Of a stretch of DNA of 64,000 nt, positions 33,162 through 42,079 are shown piece after piece (the stretch's first letter is position 1; every line of letters starts with the position of its first letter). The DNA is taken from NCBI RefSeq assembly GCF_002080045.1, contig NZ_MUIN01000008.1, forward strand, positions 186,001 through 250,000, given 5' to 3'. A program made the translations under genes and the position numbers. This DNA comes from Pseudomonas sp. Bc-h. GTDB lineage: Bacteria > Pseudomonadota > Gammaproteobacteria > Pseudomonadales > Pseudomonadaceae. The notes under the pieces are model-generated. The model had not been told where the DNA came from. It did not search any database and saw only the letters and a program-made list of their open reading frames with translations.

Positions 33162-34120
33162 CCGATGAACGCCTCACGGTCCTGCTTGAGCAGCGACAGC
33201 AGCCAGACGAAATCATCAGGCAACGGAGATTCCCAGCTCATGCGCTGACCGGTCGTCGGATGGTCCAGCTCCAGGAAGCGTGCATGCAGCGCCTGACGCG
33301 GGAAATGTTTCAGCGATTCGACCATGGTAACGCTGGCCGCTGGGGGAATACGGAAGCGACCGCCGTAGGCCGGATCACCGACCAACGGGAAATTGATGTG
33401 GGCCATGTGCACGCGAATCTGGTGCGTACGACCGGTTTCCAGCTTGACCCGCACGTGAGTGTGAGAACGGAAACGCTCCAGCACACGATAGTGACTGACC
33501 GCAGGTTTGCCGCCTTCCATTACCGCCATGCGCTGGCGCTGCTGACCGTGGCGACCGATAGGCGCGTTGATCTTGCCTCCGGCCGTCACGACACCGATCA
33601 CGATGCACTCATAAATGCGGCTGACGCTGCGATTCTGCAGTTGGGTGACCAGCTGGGTCTGCGCCTGAATGGTCTTGGCCACCACCATCAAGCCGGTGGT
33701 GTCCTTGTCCAGCCGGTGCACGATGCCTGCGCGCGGGACATTGATGATGTCCGGCACGTGATGCAGCAAGGCATTGAGCAGCGTGCCGTCGGCATGACCT
33801 GCCGCCGGATGCACGACCAGACCGGCCGGTTTGTTGATCACCAGAATCTGGTCGTCTTCGTAGACGATGTCCAGTTCGATATCCTGCGCAACCCACTCGC
33901 CCTGAGCTTCCTGCTCGGCTTTGAGGACCAGTACCGCGCCGCCATGCACGATGTCACGCGGGCGCAAAACGCCTCCGTCCACAGTCAGGCGGCCGTCTTT
34001 GATCCAGGCGGAAAGGCGCGAGCGCGAGTGCTCGGCGAAGAGTTGGGCGGCGACTTGGTCGAGGCGTTGACCGCCCATTTCGGACGGCACCTCTGCGCGG
34101 AGTTCTATGATCTCAGACAT
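33158..34120 (-). CDS. rluD: 23S rRNA pseudouridine synthase RluD
   Basis: A 320-residue enzyme making pseudouridines 1911, 1915 and 1917 in helix 69 of 23S rRNA. An S4 domain (about 18-75, SRLSAWIKDGRLTVDG) precedes the catalytic domain with Asp138 in HRLDKDTTG. ATG at 34120 (MSEIIELRAE) gives the family length; an upstream GTG at 34141 is possible. Divergent from bamD, coupled to pgeF, the common gammaproteobacterial arrangement. Confidence 0.95.
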   Translation of the reverse strand: MSEIIELRAEVPSEMGGQRLDQVAAQLFAEHSRSRLSAWIKDGRLTVDGGVLRPRDIVHGGAVLVLKAEQEAQGEWVAQDIELDIVYEDDQILVINKPAGLVVHPAAGHADGTLLNALLHHVPDIINVPRAGIVHRLDKDTTGLMVVAKTIQAQTQLVTQLQNRSVSRIYECIVIGVVTAGGKINAPIGRHGQQRQRMAVMEGGKPAVSHYRVLERFRSHTHVRVKLETGRTHQIRVHMAHINFPLVGDPAYGGRFRIPPAASVTMVESLKHFPRQALHARFLELDHPTTGQRMSWESPLPDDFVWLLSLLKQDREAFIG

Positions 34121-34271
34121 GCTCAAACTAGGAGGTGGCACTGGCCTTTGGTTTCGGCTGTGCGCTTGTGGTTAAATACGGCGTCTTTTGTCCCGGGGGT
34201 TCCACGGGGCGCCCATCATAACAGGACGGTCCTGCGCAAGACAGCAGGCCGTTATAGGGACGCAAGCCGCC

Positions 34272-35291
34272 ATGCAAGTGAAACACCTGCTGCTGATAGC
34301 CATCCTCGGACTTACCGCTGCCTGTTCTTCGAAGAAAGAAGTCATCGACGAAAACCTCAGCGAAGTCGAGCTGTACCAGCAGGCGCAGGCCGATCTGGAC
34401 AACAACAGCTACAACAGCGCGACCGAGAAACTGAAGGCTCTGGAATCGCGCTACCCGTTCGGTCGCTATGCCGACCAGGCGCAGCTGGAGCTGATCTACG
34501 CCAACTACAAGAACGGTGAGCCAGAGGCCGCAAAATCCGCTGCCGAGCGTTTCATTCGTCTGCACCCACAGCATCCGAACGTCGACTACGCCTATTACCT
34601 CAAGGGCCTGACCTCGTTCGACCAGGACGTGGGCATCATTGCGCGCTTCCTGCCGCTGGACCAGACCAAGCGTGACCCGGGTGCTGCCCGTGACTCTTAC
34701 AACGAATTCGCCCAGCTGACCAGCCGCTACCCCAACAGCCGCTACGCGCCGGACGCCAAGCAACGCATGATTTACCTGCGTAACTTGCTGGCCGCGTACG
34801 AAATCCACGTCGCCGACTACTACTTGACCCGTCAGGCGTATGTCGCAGCGGTCAACCGTGGTCGTTACGTCGTGGAAAACTTCCAGGAAACCCCATCGGT
34901 CGGCGACGGCCTGGCGGTCATGGTCGAGGGTTATCAGCGTCTGCATCTGGACGATCTGGCCGACACCAGCCTGCAAGTGTTGAAAGCCAACTATCCGGAT
35001 CACCCGCAACTGGCTGACGGCAAGTTCGAAGCACGCACGCCGGACCCGGACAACCGTTCGTGGCTGTCGAAAGCAACGCTGGGCCTGATCGAAAGCCGTC
35101 CGCCGCTGCCGCCGGGAGAAACCCGCGCCAACCAGGACGTGATCAAGCAGTACGAAGACGCCAAGGAAGCCATTCCAGCGGATCTGCTGCCTGAAAACCA
35201 GACTGATGAGCCGCAGAAAAACGAAGATGACGACGGCACGCCTAAAAGCCGCTCGATCTTCAGCTACATGACGTTCGGCCTGTTCGACTGA
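34272..35291 (+). CDS. bamD: Outer-membrane assembly lipoprotein BamD
   Basis: A 339-residue lipoprotein: signal peptide with lipobox LTAAC (Cys18), then TPR repeats (about 30-260; for example ALESRYPFGRYADQAQLELI). BamD is the essential partner of BamA in folding outer-membrane proteins. The C-terminal tail beyond about residue 265 is acidic and proline-rich, longer than in E. coli as usual in Pseudomonas. Start chosen at 34272 so that the lipoprotein signal is intact. Confidence 0.95.
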   Translation: MQVKHLLLIAILGLTAACSSKKEVIDENLSEVELYQQAQADLDNNSYNSATEKLKALESRYPFGRYADQAQLELIYANYKNGEPEAAKSAAERFIRLHPQHPNVDYAYYLKGLTSFDQDVGIIARFLPLDQTKRDPGAARDSYNEFAQLTSRYPNSRYAPDAKQRMIYLRNLLAAYEIHVADYYLTRQAYVAAVNRGRYVVENFQETPSVGDGLAVMVEGYQRLHLDDLADTSLQVLKANYPDHPQLADGKFEARTPDPDNRSWLSKATLGLIESRPPLPPGETRANQDVIKQYEDAKEAIPADLLPENQTDEPQKNEDDDGTPKSRSIFSYMTFGLFD

Positions 35292-35316
35292 TCGCAGTCA
35301 CGGGCAAGTGTCAGAC

Positions 35317-35342
35317 AAAGAGGTCCTCAGGGACCTCTTTTT
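35317..35342 (+). terminator. Terminator of bamD
   Basis: AAAGAGGTCC-TCAG-GGACCTCTTT followed by TT; 26 bases after the stop codon. Confidence 0.9.
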
Positions 35343-35444
35343 CGTTTCAGAGCGTTTTCCGACAGCCTTGGCAGGCGCAGATCACTGTCCGCCCGACAAT
35401 GCCTTGGCTACACTGCGTCATCTTCACTTCATAAGCTGGTAGAC

Positions 35445-35684
35445 ATGATTCGCTTGATTATGTGGATCGCCTTGATCATGGCGATCATCTGGTTTTTCAA
35501 ACGCGTGACCAAAGGCTCTGCGCCGCGCGCCAAACCGGCTGCACCGGAAATCGACGCCGCGCCCATGGTCCGTTGCGCGCAATGCGGCGTGCATGTACCG
35601 CGTGACCGTGCACTGAGTCAGGGCCAGCAATGGTATTGCACAGAAGCTCACCGGCTTCAGGGCCCCGCTGCACGTGACCGCTGA
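35445..35684 (+). CDS. PP0621-family small membrane protein
   Basis: A 79-residue protein with one N-terminal membrane helix (IRLIMWIALIMAIIWFF) and a cytoplasmic CxxC...C zinc-ribbon-like segment (CAQCGVHVP and WYCTEAHR). It matches the Pseudomonas PP0621 family found directly before pilS. Function unknown. Its 3' end overlaps the GTG start of pilS by 11 bases, so it is co-translated with the sensor kinase and may have a membrane-associated link to it. Confidence 0.85.
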   Translation: MIRLIMWIALIMAIIWFFKRVTKGSAPRAKPAAPEIDAAPMVRCAQCGVHVPRDRALSQGQQWYCTEAHRLQGPAARDR

Positions 35685-37266
35685 AACCCTGTCGCTGGCG
35701 ACACCTCAGGCCCAGCGGATTCTGCGGCTGTATCACCTTTACCGTCTGAGCATCGGCATTCTCATGGTGCTGCTGATTTCCAGCAGCCTGGATGCCGAAT
35801 TGCTGGAAATGGCGGACATCGAACTGTTCCGCACCGGATGTTGGCTGTATCTGGTATTCAACATCCTGGTTGTCGTGCTGCTCGAGCGGCCGACTCGCCA
35901 AGGCCAGCTGTTTACGCTGGCCATGACCGACGCTCTGATGCTGTGCGCGCTGTTCTATGCCGGCGGCGGCGCACCCAGCGGCATCGGCAACCTGATCGTC
36001 GCCTCGGTGGCCATCAGCAATGTGTTGTTGCGTAAACGGACCGGCTTGCTGATTGCCGCAGTCTCGGCCATCGGCATCATCTACCTGACCTTCTTCATCA
36101 GCTATCACAAGCCTGCGGCGGCCAATCACTTCGTTCAGGCGGGCTCCCTCGGGGCCCTGTGCTTTGCCGCGGCGATGCTGGTGCAAACCTTGGCGCGGCG
36201 CCTGCAACTCAGCGAAGACATCGCCGAGCGGCGCGCCGCCGATGTGGATAACCTCGAAGAACTCAACGCGCTGATCCTGCAGCGCATGCGCACAGGCATT
36301 CTGGTGCTGGACGCCAATCGCCAGGTGTTGCTGGCCAATCAAAGCGCGCTGACATTACTGGGCCACAACCATTTACTCGGCGAAATCATCGACCCCTATT
36401 CGCCACAACTGGTCGAGCGGCTGCGGCAGTGGCTGATCAACTCTTCCATGGCGCCTCGCAGCATTACCACCTCGGCGATCGGGCCCGTGCTGCGCCCCGG
36501 TTTCATTGCGCTCACCCGTGGCAACCATCGGCACACACTGGTGTTTCTCGACGACCTGTCGCAAATTTCCCAGCAGGCCCAACAACTCAAGCTCGCCGCG
36601 CTTGGCCGATTGACGGCCGGGATCGCCCACGAAATCCGCAACCCGCTGGGCGCCATCAGTCACGCCGCGCAACTGCTCCACGAATCCGAGGAACTGACCT
36701 CGCCGGACCGGCGTCTCAGTGAGATCATCCAAGATCAATCGCGACGTATGAATCTGGTGATCGAGAACGTCTTGCAGTTGTCCCGCCGACGTCAGACCGA
36801 ACCCCACCTGCTCGACCTCAGGCAGTGGCTCAAACATTTCGTCAGCGACACCCGCAGCAGGCTAACCGCTGATCAGGCTCTGCACCTGGACATCGGCTTT
36901 GGCACGCTGACCACGCGCATGGACGCCGAACAACTCCAGCAGGTCGTGACTAATCTTGTGCAGAATGGCTTGCGCTACAGCGGTCAGTTGCATGAGAAAG
37001 CTCAAGTCTGGCTGCGTCTGTTCCACGACCCGCACAGCGAACTGCCCAGCCTGGAAGTGCTGGACGATGGCGCAGGCGTTGCCGACGAGCATCTGACGAA
37101 GATATTCGAGCCCTTCTTCACCACTGAGAGCAAGGGAACCGGTCTTGGCCTGTACCTTTCGCGAGAATTGTGCGAAAGCAATCAGGCGAACCTGGATTAC
37201 ACACCACGGGAAGGTGGCGGCAGTTGCATGCGGATCACCTTCGCCCATCCGTTCAAATTGAGTTGA
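35674..37266 (+). CDS. pilS: Type IV pilus sensor histidine kinase PilS
   Basis: A 530-residue kinase starting at GTG. About six N-terminal membrane helices (residues 25-175) are followed by a PAS domain (about 205-300), the H-box AGIAHEIRNPLGAISH with His319, an N-box VTNLVQNGLRYSG and ATP-lid motifs DDGAGV and GTGLGLYL. In P. aeruginosa PilS senses PilA in the membrane and controls pilA through PilR. pilR begins two bases after its stop. Confidence 0.95.
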   Translation: MTAETLSLATPQAQRILRLYHLYRLSIGILMVLLISSSLDAELLEMADIELFRTGCWLYLVFNILVVVLLERPTRQGQLFTLAMTDALMLCALFYAGGGAPSGIGNLIVASVAISNVLLRKRTGLLIAAVSAIGIIYLTFFISYHKPAAANHFVQAGSLGALCFAAAMLVQTLARRLQLSEDIAERRAADVDNLEELNALILQRMRTGILVLDANRQVLLANQSALTLLGHNHLLGEIIDPYSPQLVERLRQWLINSSMAPRSITTSAIGPVLRPGFIALTRGNHRHTLVFLDDLSQISQQAQQLKLAALGRLTAGIAHEIRNPLGAISHAAQLLHESEELTSPDRRLSEIIQDQSRRMNLVIENVLQLSRRRQTEPHLLDLRQWLKHFVSDTRSRLTADQALHLDIGFGTLTTRMDAEQLQQVVTNLVQNGLRYSGQLHEKAQVWLRLFHDPHSELPSLEVLDDGAGVADEHLTKIFEPFFTTESKGTGLGLYLSRELCESNQANLDYTPREGGGSCMRITFAHPFKLS

Positions 37267-37268
37267 AC

Positions 37269-38609
37269 ATGAGCCAACGGCAAAAGATCCTGATCGTCGA
37301 CGATGAGCCGGACATTCGCGAACTGCTGGAGATCACCCTGGGGCGGATGAAACTGGACACTCGCAGTGCGCGCAACGTCAAGGAAGCCCAGGAATGGCTG
37401 GCCCGCGAGCCTTTCGACCTGTGCCTGACCGACATGCGTCTGCCCGATGGCAATGGTCTGGAGCTGGTGCAGCACATCCAGAAGCGCCACACCCAGGTGC
37501 CGGTGGCGATGATCACAGCCCACGGCAGCGTTGACACCGCGATCCATGCCCTCAAGGCGGGCGCCTTCGACTTCCTCACCAAGCCGGTGGATCTGGGTCG
37601 GTTGCGTGAACTGGTGGGCAGCGCCCTGCTGCTGCGCGCTTCACCTTCCAACGAAAACAGTATCGATAACCGACTGCTCGGTAATTCGCCGCCGATGCAG
37701 GCGCTGCGCAAGCAGATTGGCAAGTTGGCCCGCAGTCAGGCGCCGATCTACATCAGCGGCGAATCGGGCAGCGGCAAGGAATTGGTCGCCCGATTGATTC
37801 ACGAACAGGGTCCGCGCATCGACAAACCCTTTGTGCCGGTCAACTGTGGCGCGATTCCGGCAGAACTGATGGAAAGCGAGTTCTTCGGTCATCGCAAAGG
37901 CAGCTTCACCGGCGCCCACGAGGACAAGCCCGGCCTCTTTCAGGCTGCCAATGGCGGGACACTGTTCCTCGACGAGGTCGCGGATCTGCCGCTGGCGATG
38001 CAGGTCAAACTGCTGCGCGCGATTCAGGAGAAATCCGTGCGCGCCGTGGGTGGCCAGCAGGAGCAGGTGGTCGACGTCCGCGTTCTTTGTGCGACTCACA
38101 AAGACCTGAGTGTGGAGGTCGCCGCCCAACGTTTCCGGCAGGACCTGTATTACCGCCTCAACGTCATCGAACTGCGCGTCCCGCCGCTGCGCGAACGTCG
38201 AGAAGACATCGAAGAAATCGCCAACAGCGTCCTGCGTCGCCTGGCCGAAGGCGCCGACGAGCCGCCAGCGCGCCTGGCGATTCAAGCGCTGACGGCGTTG
38301 AAGGGCTACCGTTTTCCCGGCAACGTTCGCGAGCTGGAAAACATGCTGGAGCGGGCCTACACCCTGTGCGAGAACGATCAGATCAACGCCGACGACCTGC
38401 GGCTGGCCGAGCCCGCCAGCGTCAACAATCAGGACGGCCCGAGCCTGGCCGACATCGACAATCTGGAAGACTACCTGGAAAGCGTCGAACGCAAGCTGAT
38501 CCTGCAGGCCCTGGAAGAAACCCGCTGGAACCGCACGGCTGCTGCGCAACGGCTGAACCTGACGTTCAGGTCGATGCGCTATCGGTTGAAAAAGTTGGGG
38601 CTGGAGTAG
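37269..38609 (+). CDS. pilR: Sigma-54-dependent response regulator PilR
   Basis: A 446-residue NtrC-type activator. Receiver domain (1-120) with phospho-acceptor Asp55 (LCLTDMRLPDG); AAA+ domain with Walker A GESGSGKE (164-171), the sigma-54 contact loop GSFTGA (211-216) and DEVADLP; C-terminal Fis-like helix-turn-helix (RTAAAQRLNLTFRSMRYRLK). It should activate the pilA promoter at 5397-5413. The start at 37269 matches the family; a longer frame opens inside pilS. Confidence 0.96.
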   Translation: MSQRQKILIVDDEPDIRELLEITLGRMKLDTRSARNVKEAQEWLAREPFDLCLTDMRLPDGNGLELVQHIQKRHTQVPVAMITAHGSVDTAIHALKAGAFDFLTKPVDLGRLRELVGSALLLRASPSNENSIDNRLLGNSPPMQALRKQIGKLARSQAPIYISGESGSGKELVARLIHEQGPRIDKPFVPVNCGAIPAELMESEFFGHRKGSFTGAHEDKPGLFQAANGGTLFLDEVADLPLAMQVKLLRAIQEKSVRAVGGQQEQVVDVRVLCATHKDLSVEVAAQRFRQDLYYRLNVIELRVPPLRERREDIEEIANSVLRRLAEGADEPPARLAIQALTALKGYRFPGNVRELENMLERAYTLCENDQINADDLRLAEPASVNNQDGPSLADIDNLEDYLESVERKLILQALEETRWNRTAAAQRLNLTFRSMRYRLKKLGLE

Positions 38610-38621
38610 GTCACTCTGCAA

Positions 38622-38689
38622 CAAGCTTCTTGATAAGTCCCAAAAAGGGACCTATCGTTCCCTTTTTGGGACTTATCTCTCGGAAGCTT
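38622..38689. promoter_or_regulatory. Nested palindromic operator before the HEPN/MNT module
   Basis: A 19-bp perfect inverted repeat (38632-38650 and 38659-38677, 8-base spacer). Each arm contains its own near-palindrome GTCCCAAAAAGGGAC, and an outer pair AAGCTTC/GAAGCTT frames it at 38622 and 38683. The right outer arm includes the GGAAG ribosome site. No T-run follows, so operator is preferred over terminator. Confidence 0.7.
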
Positions 38690-38691
38690 CA

Positions 38692-39261
38692 ATGTCTATT
38701 GGCGACGCACTCTTTACCACGACCCAACAACGACTACTTGGATTGCTCTATGGCAATCCGGAACGAAGCTTCTACACCAACGAAATAGGCCGCTGGGCAA
38801 AGGTCGGAAGAGGCAGCATGGTCCGCGAACTGGAGAGGCTCCATTCAGCCGGCCTGCTCACTGCCACTCGCCAAGGTAATCAGATCCACTACCAAGCTAA
38901 CCCCGCCAATCCTGTTTTTGGGGAGCTTGTCGCCATCGTGCGGAAAACCTTCGGGATTGCCGACTACTTGCGGGAAGAATTGATGCCGTTCGCCGACCGC
39001 ATCGAGCGAGCTTTTGTATATGGCTCTATAGCCAAGGGCACCGCAAATACATCCAGTGACATTGATTTGATGCTGATTGGCGAAGGGATCAGCTACAGCG
39101 AAGTGATGGAGCGTATGATCCCGCTCGAAGAGTTACTGGGCAGGACGATCAATCCGACGTTGTACACCCCGGCGGACTGGCAGGCCAAGCTTGAGGCAGG
39201 CAACAGTTTCGTAGTACGAGTGGCGGAGCAGGATCAGATCGAGATCATCGGACGTACGTAG
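38692..39261 (+). CDS. HTH-nucleotidyltransferase (MNT-type antitoxin-like) protein
   Basis: A 189-residue fusion of a winged helix-turn-helix (residues about 8-75: QQRLLGLLYGNPERSFYTNE, then GRGSMVRELERLHSAGLL) and a minimal nucleotidyltransferase domain (about 90-185) with the motif YGSIAKGTANTSSDIDLMLI, i.e. GS-x10-DxD, complete. MNT proteins act as antitoxins that can AMPylate HEPN partners. The HTH presumably binds the palindromes just upstream and autoregulates the pair. A HEPN-like gene follows after 14 bases. Confidence 0.8.
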   Translation: MSIGDALFTTTQQRLLGLLYGNPERSFYTNEIGRWAKVGRGSMVRELERLHSAGLLTATRQGNQIHYQANPANPVFGELVAIVRKTFGIADYLREELMPFADRIERAFVYGSIAKGTANTSSDIDLMLIGEGISYSEVMERMIPLEELLGRTINPTLYTPADWQAKLEAGNSFVVRVAEQDQIEIIGRT

Positions 39262-39275
39262 GGAGATGCCACGGA

Positions 39276-39698
39276 ATGGGCGGCAATGACAACCTGGAGA
39301 ACCTGGTACGCAGCGGTGGATTGAAGCTTGAACCGCCCGACAGGAAAGAGTGCGTTGGCCTGGTCCGCTCCGCCGCCGATCGGCTTCATGATGCCCACAA
39401 CCCTACCCTCTCTTACGCCAGCCGCTTCGACCTCGCGTATAACGCGGCCCATGCCCTCGCCCTGGCCGCGATGCGCATGAAGGGGTACCGTTCGGACCGC
39501 CGCTATCTCGTATTTCAGTGCCTGCCCCACACCATCGAGCTGGACAGGGTGAAGGTGCGCCTGTTCGCGCTATGTCATGAACGCCGCAATCTGGCCGAGT
39601 ATGAAGGCTACATGGATGTGGATGAGCCGCTCCTGGTAGAGCTATTGGCAAGCACCGACGCTCTGCGCCTTCTGGTACAGAGCGCTATGCACGGTTAA
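39276..39698 (+). CDS. HEPN-like partner of the nucleotidyltransferase
   Basis: A 140-residue, all-helical protein with the size and placement of HEPN toxins paired with MNT genes. The typical HEPN motif RX4-6H appears as HERRNLAEYEGY (residues 101-112): Arg104-Asn105 are kept but the catalytic His position holds Tyr109. Activity as a ribonuclease is therefore doubtful, while tyrosines for AMPylation exist. A GGGAG ribosome site precedes the ATG. The gene overlaps the end of convergent thiO by four bases. Confidence 0.65.
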   Translation: MGGNDNLENLVRSGGLKLEPPDRKECVGLVRSAADRLHDAHNPTLSYASRFDLAYNAAHALALAAMRMKGYRSDRRYLVFQCLPHTIELDRVKVRLFALCHERRNLAEYEGYMDVDEPLLVELLASTDALRLLVQSAMHG

Positions 39699-40798
39699 GC
39701 CTCAACTCTTCCCGATGGCGCATACGGCGCCGGATCAATGATCGGCGCATCGCCCATCAGCAGATCGGTCAGCAACTGGCACGACGCAGGCGCGAGCACC
39801 AGACCATTGCGGAAATGCCCGCAGTTGAGCCACAGCCCTTCATGATTCGGCAACTGCCCAATAAACGGAATGCCGTCCGGCGAGCCTGGGCGCAGCCCGG
39901 CCCAATGCCCCACCACTTCAGCGTCGGCCAGTGCCGGGATCAGTTCGATGGCCGAGGCTTTCAGGCTTTCCAGCGCCGTACCGGTTGGCGTCTTGTCGTA
40001 GCCTTCATGCTCCAGCGTGCTGCCGATCAGGATGTGTCCGTCACGACGAGGAATGGCGTAGCGGCCCTTGGCGAGAATCATGCTCGGCAGGAAGTCCGAC
40101 GCGCACTTGTACAGAATCATCTGGCCTTTGACAGGTTCTACCGGCAGTTCAAGCCCGAGCCTTGCGAGAAGATCGCCGCTCCAGGCGCCCGCTGCCAACA
40201 CCACGGCATCCCCCAGAATGTCTCCCGCCGGAGTGCTGACACCAATGACCTTGTCACCATCGCGCACGAAATCGCCGACCTCGGACTGCTCATGAATCGT
40301 GACATTGGGCATCGCCAGCAATGCCGCTTTCAGCGATTTGACCAGACGCGGATTACGCACATTGGCGATGTCGGCCATGTAGACCGCACGCGAATAACCG
40401 CCGCCCATCACCGGCACAGCGTCGTAAACCGCCGAGATGTCCACTGACGTCAAAGGGCGGTTCATACGCTCGGCCCACTCCAGCGCCTCATTTTCGTCAT
40501 CGAGGTCCAACCAGTAGAGACCGGTCTTGTGCACTTCGGGGTCCAGGCCCGTCGCTTCGAGCAAACGCTCGCCCAACTGCGGATAGAAATCCTGCGACCA
40601 ATGCGCCAACGCCGTTACCGCCGGGCTGTAGCGCCAGGGATACAGCGGCGAAACGATGCCCCCGCCCGCCCACGAAGACTCCTGCCCCACGCCTGAACGA
40701 TCAAGCAGCACCACGCTCTGGACTTTTGAAGCGAGATTGAAGGCCGTCAACAGACCGATGACGCCACCACCGACGATTACTACGTGTTGCCTGGACAT
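39695..40798 (-). CDS. thiO: Glycine oxidase ThiO
   Basis: A 367-residue FAD-dependent amine oxidase of the DAO family. The dinucleotide motif VVIVGGGVIGLLTAFNLASK is at the N-terminus and the C-terminal GHFRNGLVLAPASC closes the FAD site. ThiO converts glycine to iminoglycine for the thiazole of thiamine. The ATG at 40798 puts the FAD motif at residue 6, as in the family. It sits between pilR and the minor pilins, its usual Pseudomonas place. Confidence 0.9.
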   Translation of the reverse strand: MSRQHVVIVGGGVIGLLTAFNLASKVQSVVLLDRSGVGQESSWAGGGIVSPLYPWRYSPAVTALAHWSQDFYPQLGERLLEATGLDPEVHKTGLYWLDLDDENEALEWAERMNRPLTSVDISAVYDAVPVMGGGYSRAVYMADIANVRNPRLVKSLKAALLAMPNVTIHEQSEVGDFVRDGDKVIGVSTPAGDILGDAVVLAAGAWSGDLLARLGLELPVEPVKGQMILYKCASDFLPSMILAKGRYAIPRRDGHILIGSTLEHEGYDKTPTGTALESLKASAIELIPALADAEVVGHWAGLRPGSPDGIPFIGQLPNHEGLWLNCGHFRNGLVLAPASCQLLTDLLMGDAPIIDPAPYAPSGRVEA

Positions 40799-40988
40799 GC
40801 AGAACCCGATCATCAATAGGAAATAAACGTCGGCTCATGCCCAACAGGTGGCTGAGAAACCGACTCGACAATGGCCAAAAAACCACGCCATGCCACTGGT
40901 CCGGCGAATATCCCCGGACATCCACTACATAGCGACTTCGAACCTGAGTAGTATCACCATATTTCAAACGAAAAATGGAATTTCCTCG

Positions 40989-41522
40989 ATGGATTTCAGC
41001 TCAGGGTCTGCGGGCTCAGGCACGCACCCGAACCTGCATCGCAGCTGGCAGTGTCCTCAAAGGCGCGATAACGCCGGGTTTACCTTGATCGAATTGATTG
41101 TGGTGGTTGTGATCGTGGGGATTTTTGCTGCGATTGCCTTGCCGAGCTTTTCGAGTCTGCTGCACCGGATGAATGTCCGGGCAGGTGCCAACGAACTCTA
41201 CGACCTCCTTCAATACGCAAGATCGGAAGCCGTCACCCGAGGCACCAACGTGACGATCAGCGCCCCTGTTGGTACCACTGATATCAGCGTAGTTGCTGGC
41301 GGTACCACACTGAGACGAGTAGGCACCAACGGCCTGCAATCGGGTATCGCGATCAACTCCGTTGCCAACACTGTGGTTTTCTCCCCTACCGGCAACGCGT
41401 CGACCAGTGCCTGCTTTCAAATCACCTATGCGACCGACACCACCATCGCCCCGCAATATATTGCGCTGTTGACGAGCGGCCGAGTGACGGCGCCATCGAC
41501 TGCAAAACCGGGTGGTTGCTGA
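40989..41522 (+). CDS. Minor pilin, FimT/FimU (GspH) type
   Basis: A 177-residue GspH-family minor pilin that would prime or cap type IV pili. The hydrophobic pilin helix AGFTLIELIVVVVIVGIFAA starts only after about 30 residues, much longer than the usual leader of under 10; the true start may be further in, but no better ATG is visible. The C-terminal beta domain has two cysteines (ACFQ and terminal GGC). First gene of the pilVWXY1E operon, coupled to pilV by an ATGA overlap. FimT versus FimU cannot be separated by eye. Confidence 0.85.
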   Translation: MDFSSGSAGSGTHPNLHRSWQCPQRRDNAGFTLIELIVVVVIVGIFAAIALPSFSSLLHRMNVRAGANELYDLLQYARSEAVTRGTNVTISAPVGTTDISVVAGGTTLRRVGTNGLQSGIAINSVANTVVFSPTGNASTSACFQITYATDTTIAPQYIALLTSGRVTAPSTAKPGGC

Positions 41523-42079
41523 TGCAAATGCAAACTTCAGCCCTGCGCCGCAGTGGCGGCTTCAGCATGATTGAAGTGCTCGTGAGCCTGATCATCATCG
41601 CTGTCGGCGTGCTCGGCATGGTCGCCCTGCAAAGCAAGGCTATCCCATACACGCAGGATTCTGTGCAGCGCAATACAGCCATCATGCTCGCCGACGACCT
41701 CGCGGAAATAATCCGCAGCGCCGGTACCTGCACCGCCGCAAACAGTTGCGTAAAGCCGCCTGGCACGAACTTCCCGTCGGTCCCTGGCAGCTGCAGCCCC
41801 ACGCCAGTCGATCTATCGGCCCAAATTGGCTGCTGGACTGCACAAGCCAGCCGGGCGTTACCGGGCGTGACCGCTGCGATATTGAAGGACTCGTTCTATA
41901 TTTGCCGAAGCAAGGTGCCCGGCGATAGTCAGACCGCCTGCGGCACCAGTGAGACCAGCAACAGCGAAGTCGAGATACAGCTGGCCTGGACGGTGAAGTC
42001 GACCGCCGAATGCCTGGACACCAATAGGGTGGGCACCACGTGCACCTACCGTCTCAGGACGAGGATGCGCATGTTATGA
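41522..42079 (+). CDS. pilV: Minor pilin PilV
   Basis: A 185-residue minor pilin: leader ending RRSGG, then FSMIEVLVSLIIIAVGVLGM. The soluble part is rich in cysteines (TCTAANSC, SCSPTP, GCWTAQ, CRSK, TACG). PilV, PilW, PilX, PilE and PilY1 form the priming complex that starts pilus assembly. ATGA overlaps at both ends show tight translational coupling with the genes before and after. Confidence 0.92.
   Translation: MQMQTSALRRSGGFSMIEVLVSLIIIAVGVLGMVALQSKAIPYTQDSVQRNTAIMLADDLAEIIRSAGTCTAANSCVKPPGTNFPSVPGSCSPTPVDLSAQIGCWTAQASRALPGVTAAILKDSFYICRSKVPGDSQTACGTSETSNSEVEIQLAWTVKSTAECLDTNRVGTTCTYRLRTRMRML

Noticed and set aside
38632..38677. Inverted repeat read as a pilR terminator
   Set aside because: No T-run follows on either side in the expected place and the arms are themselves palindromic, which fits an operator better; some termination effect cannot be excluded.
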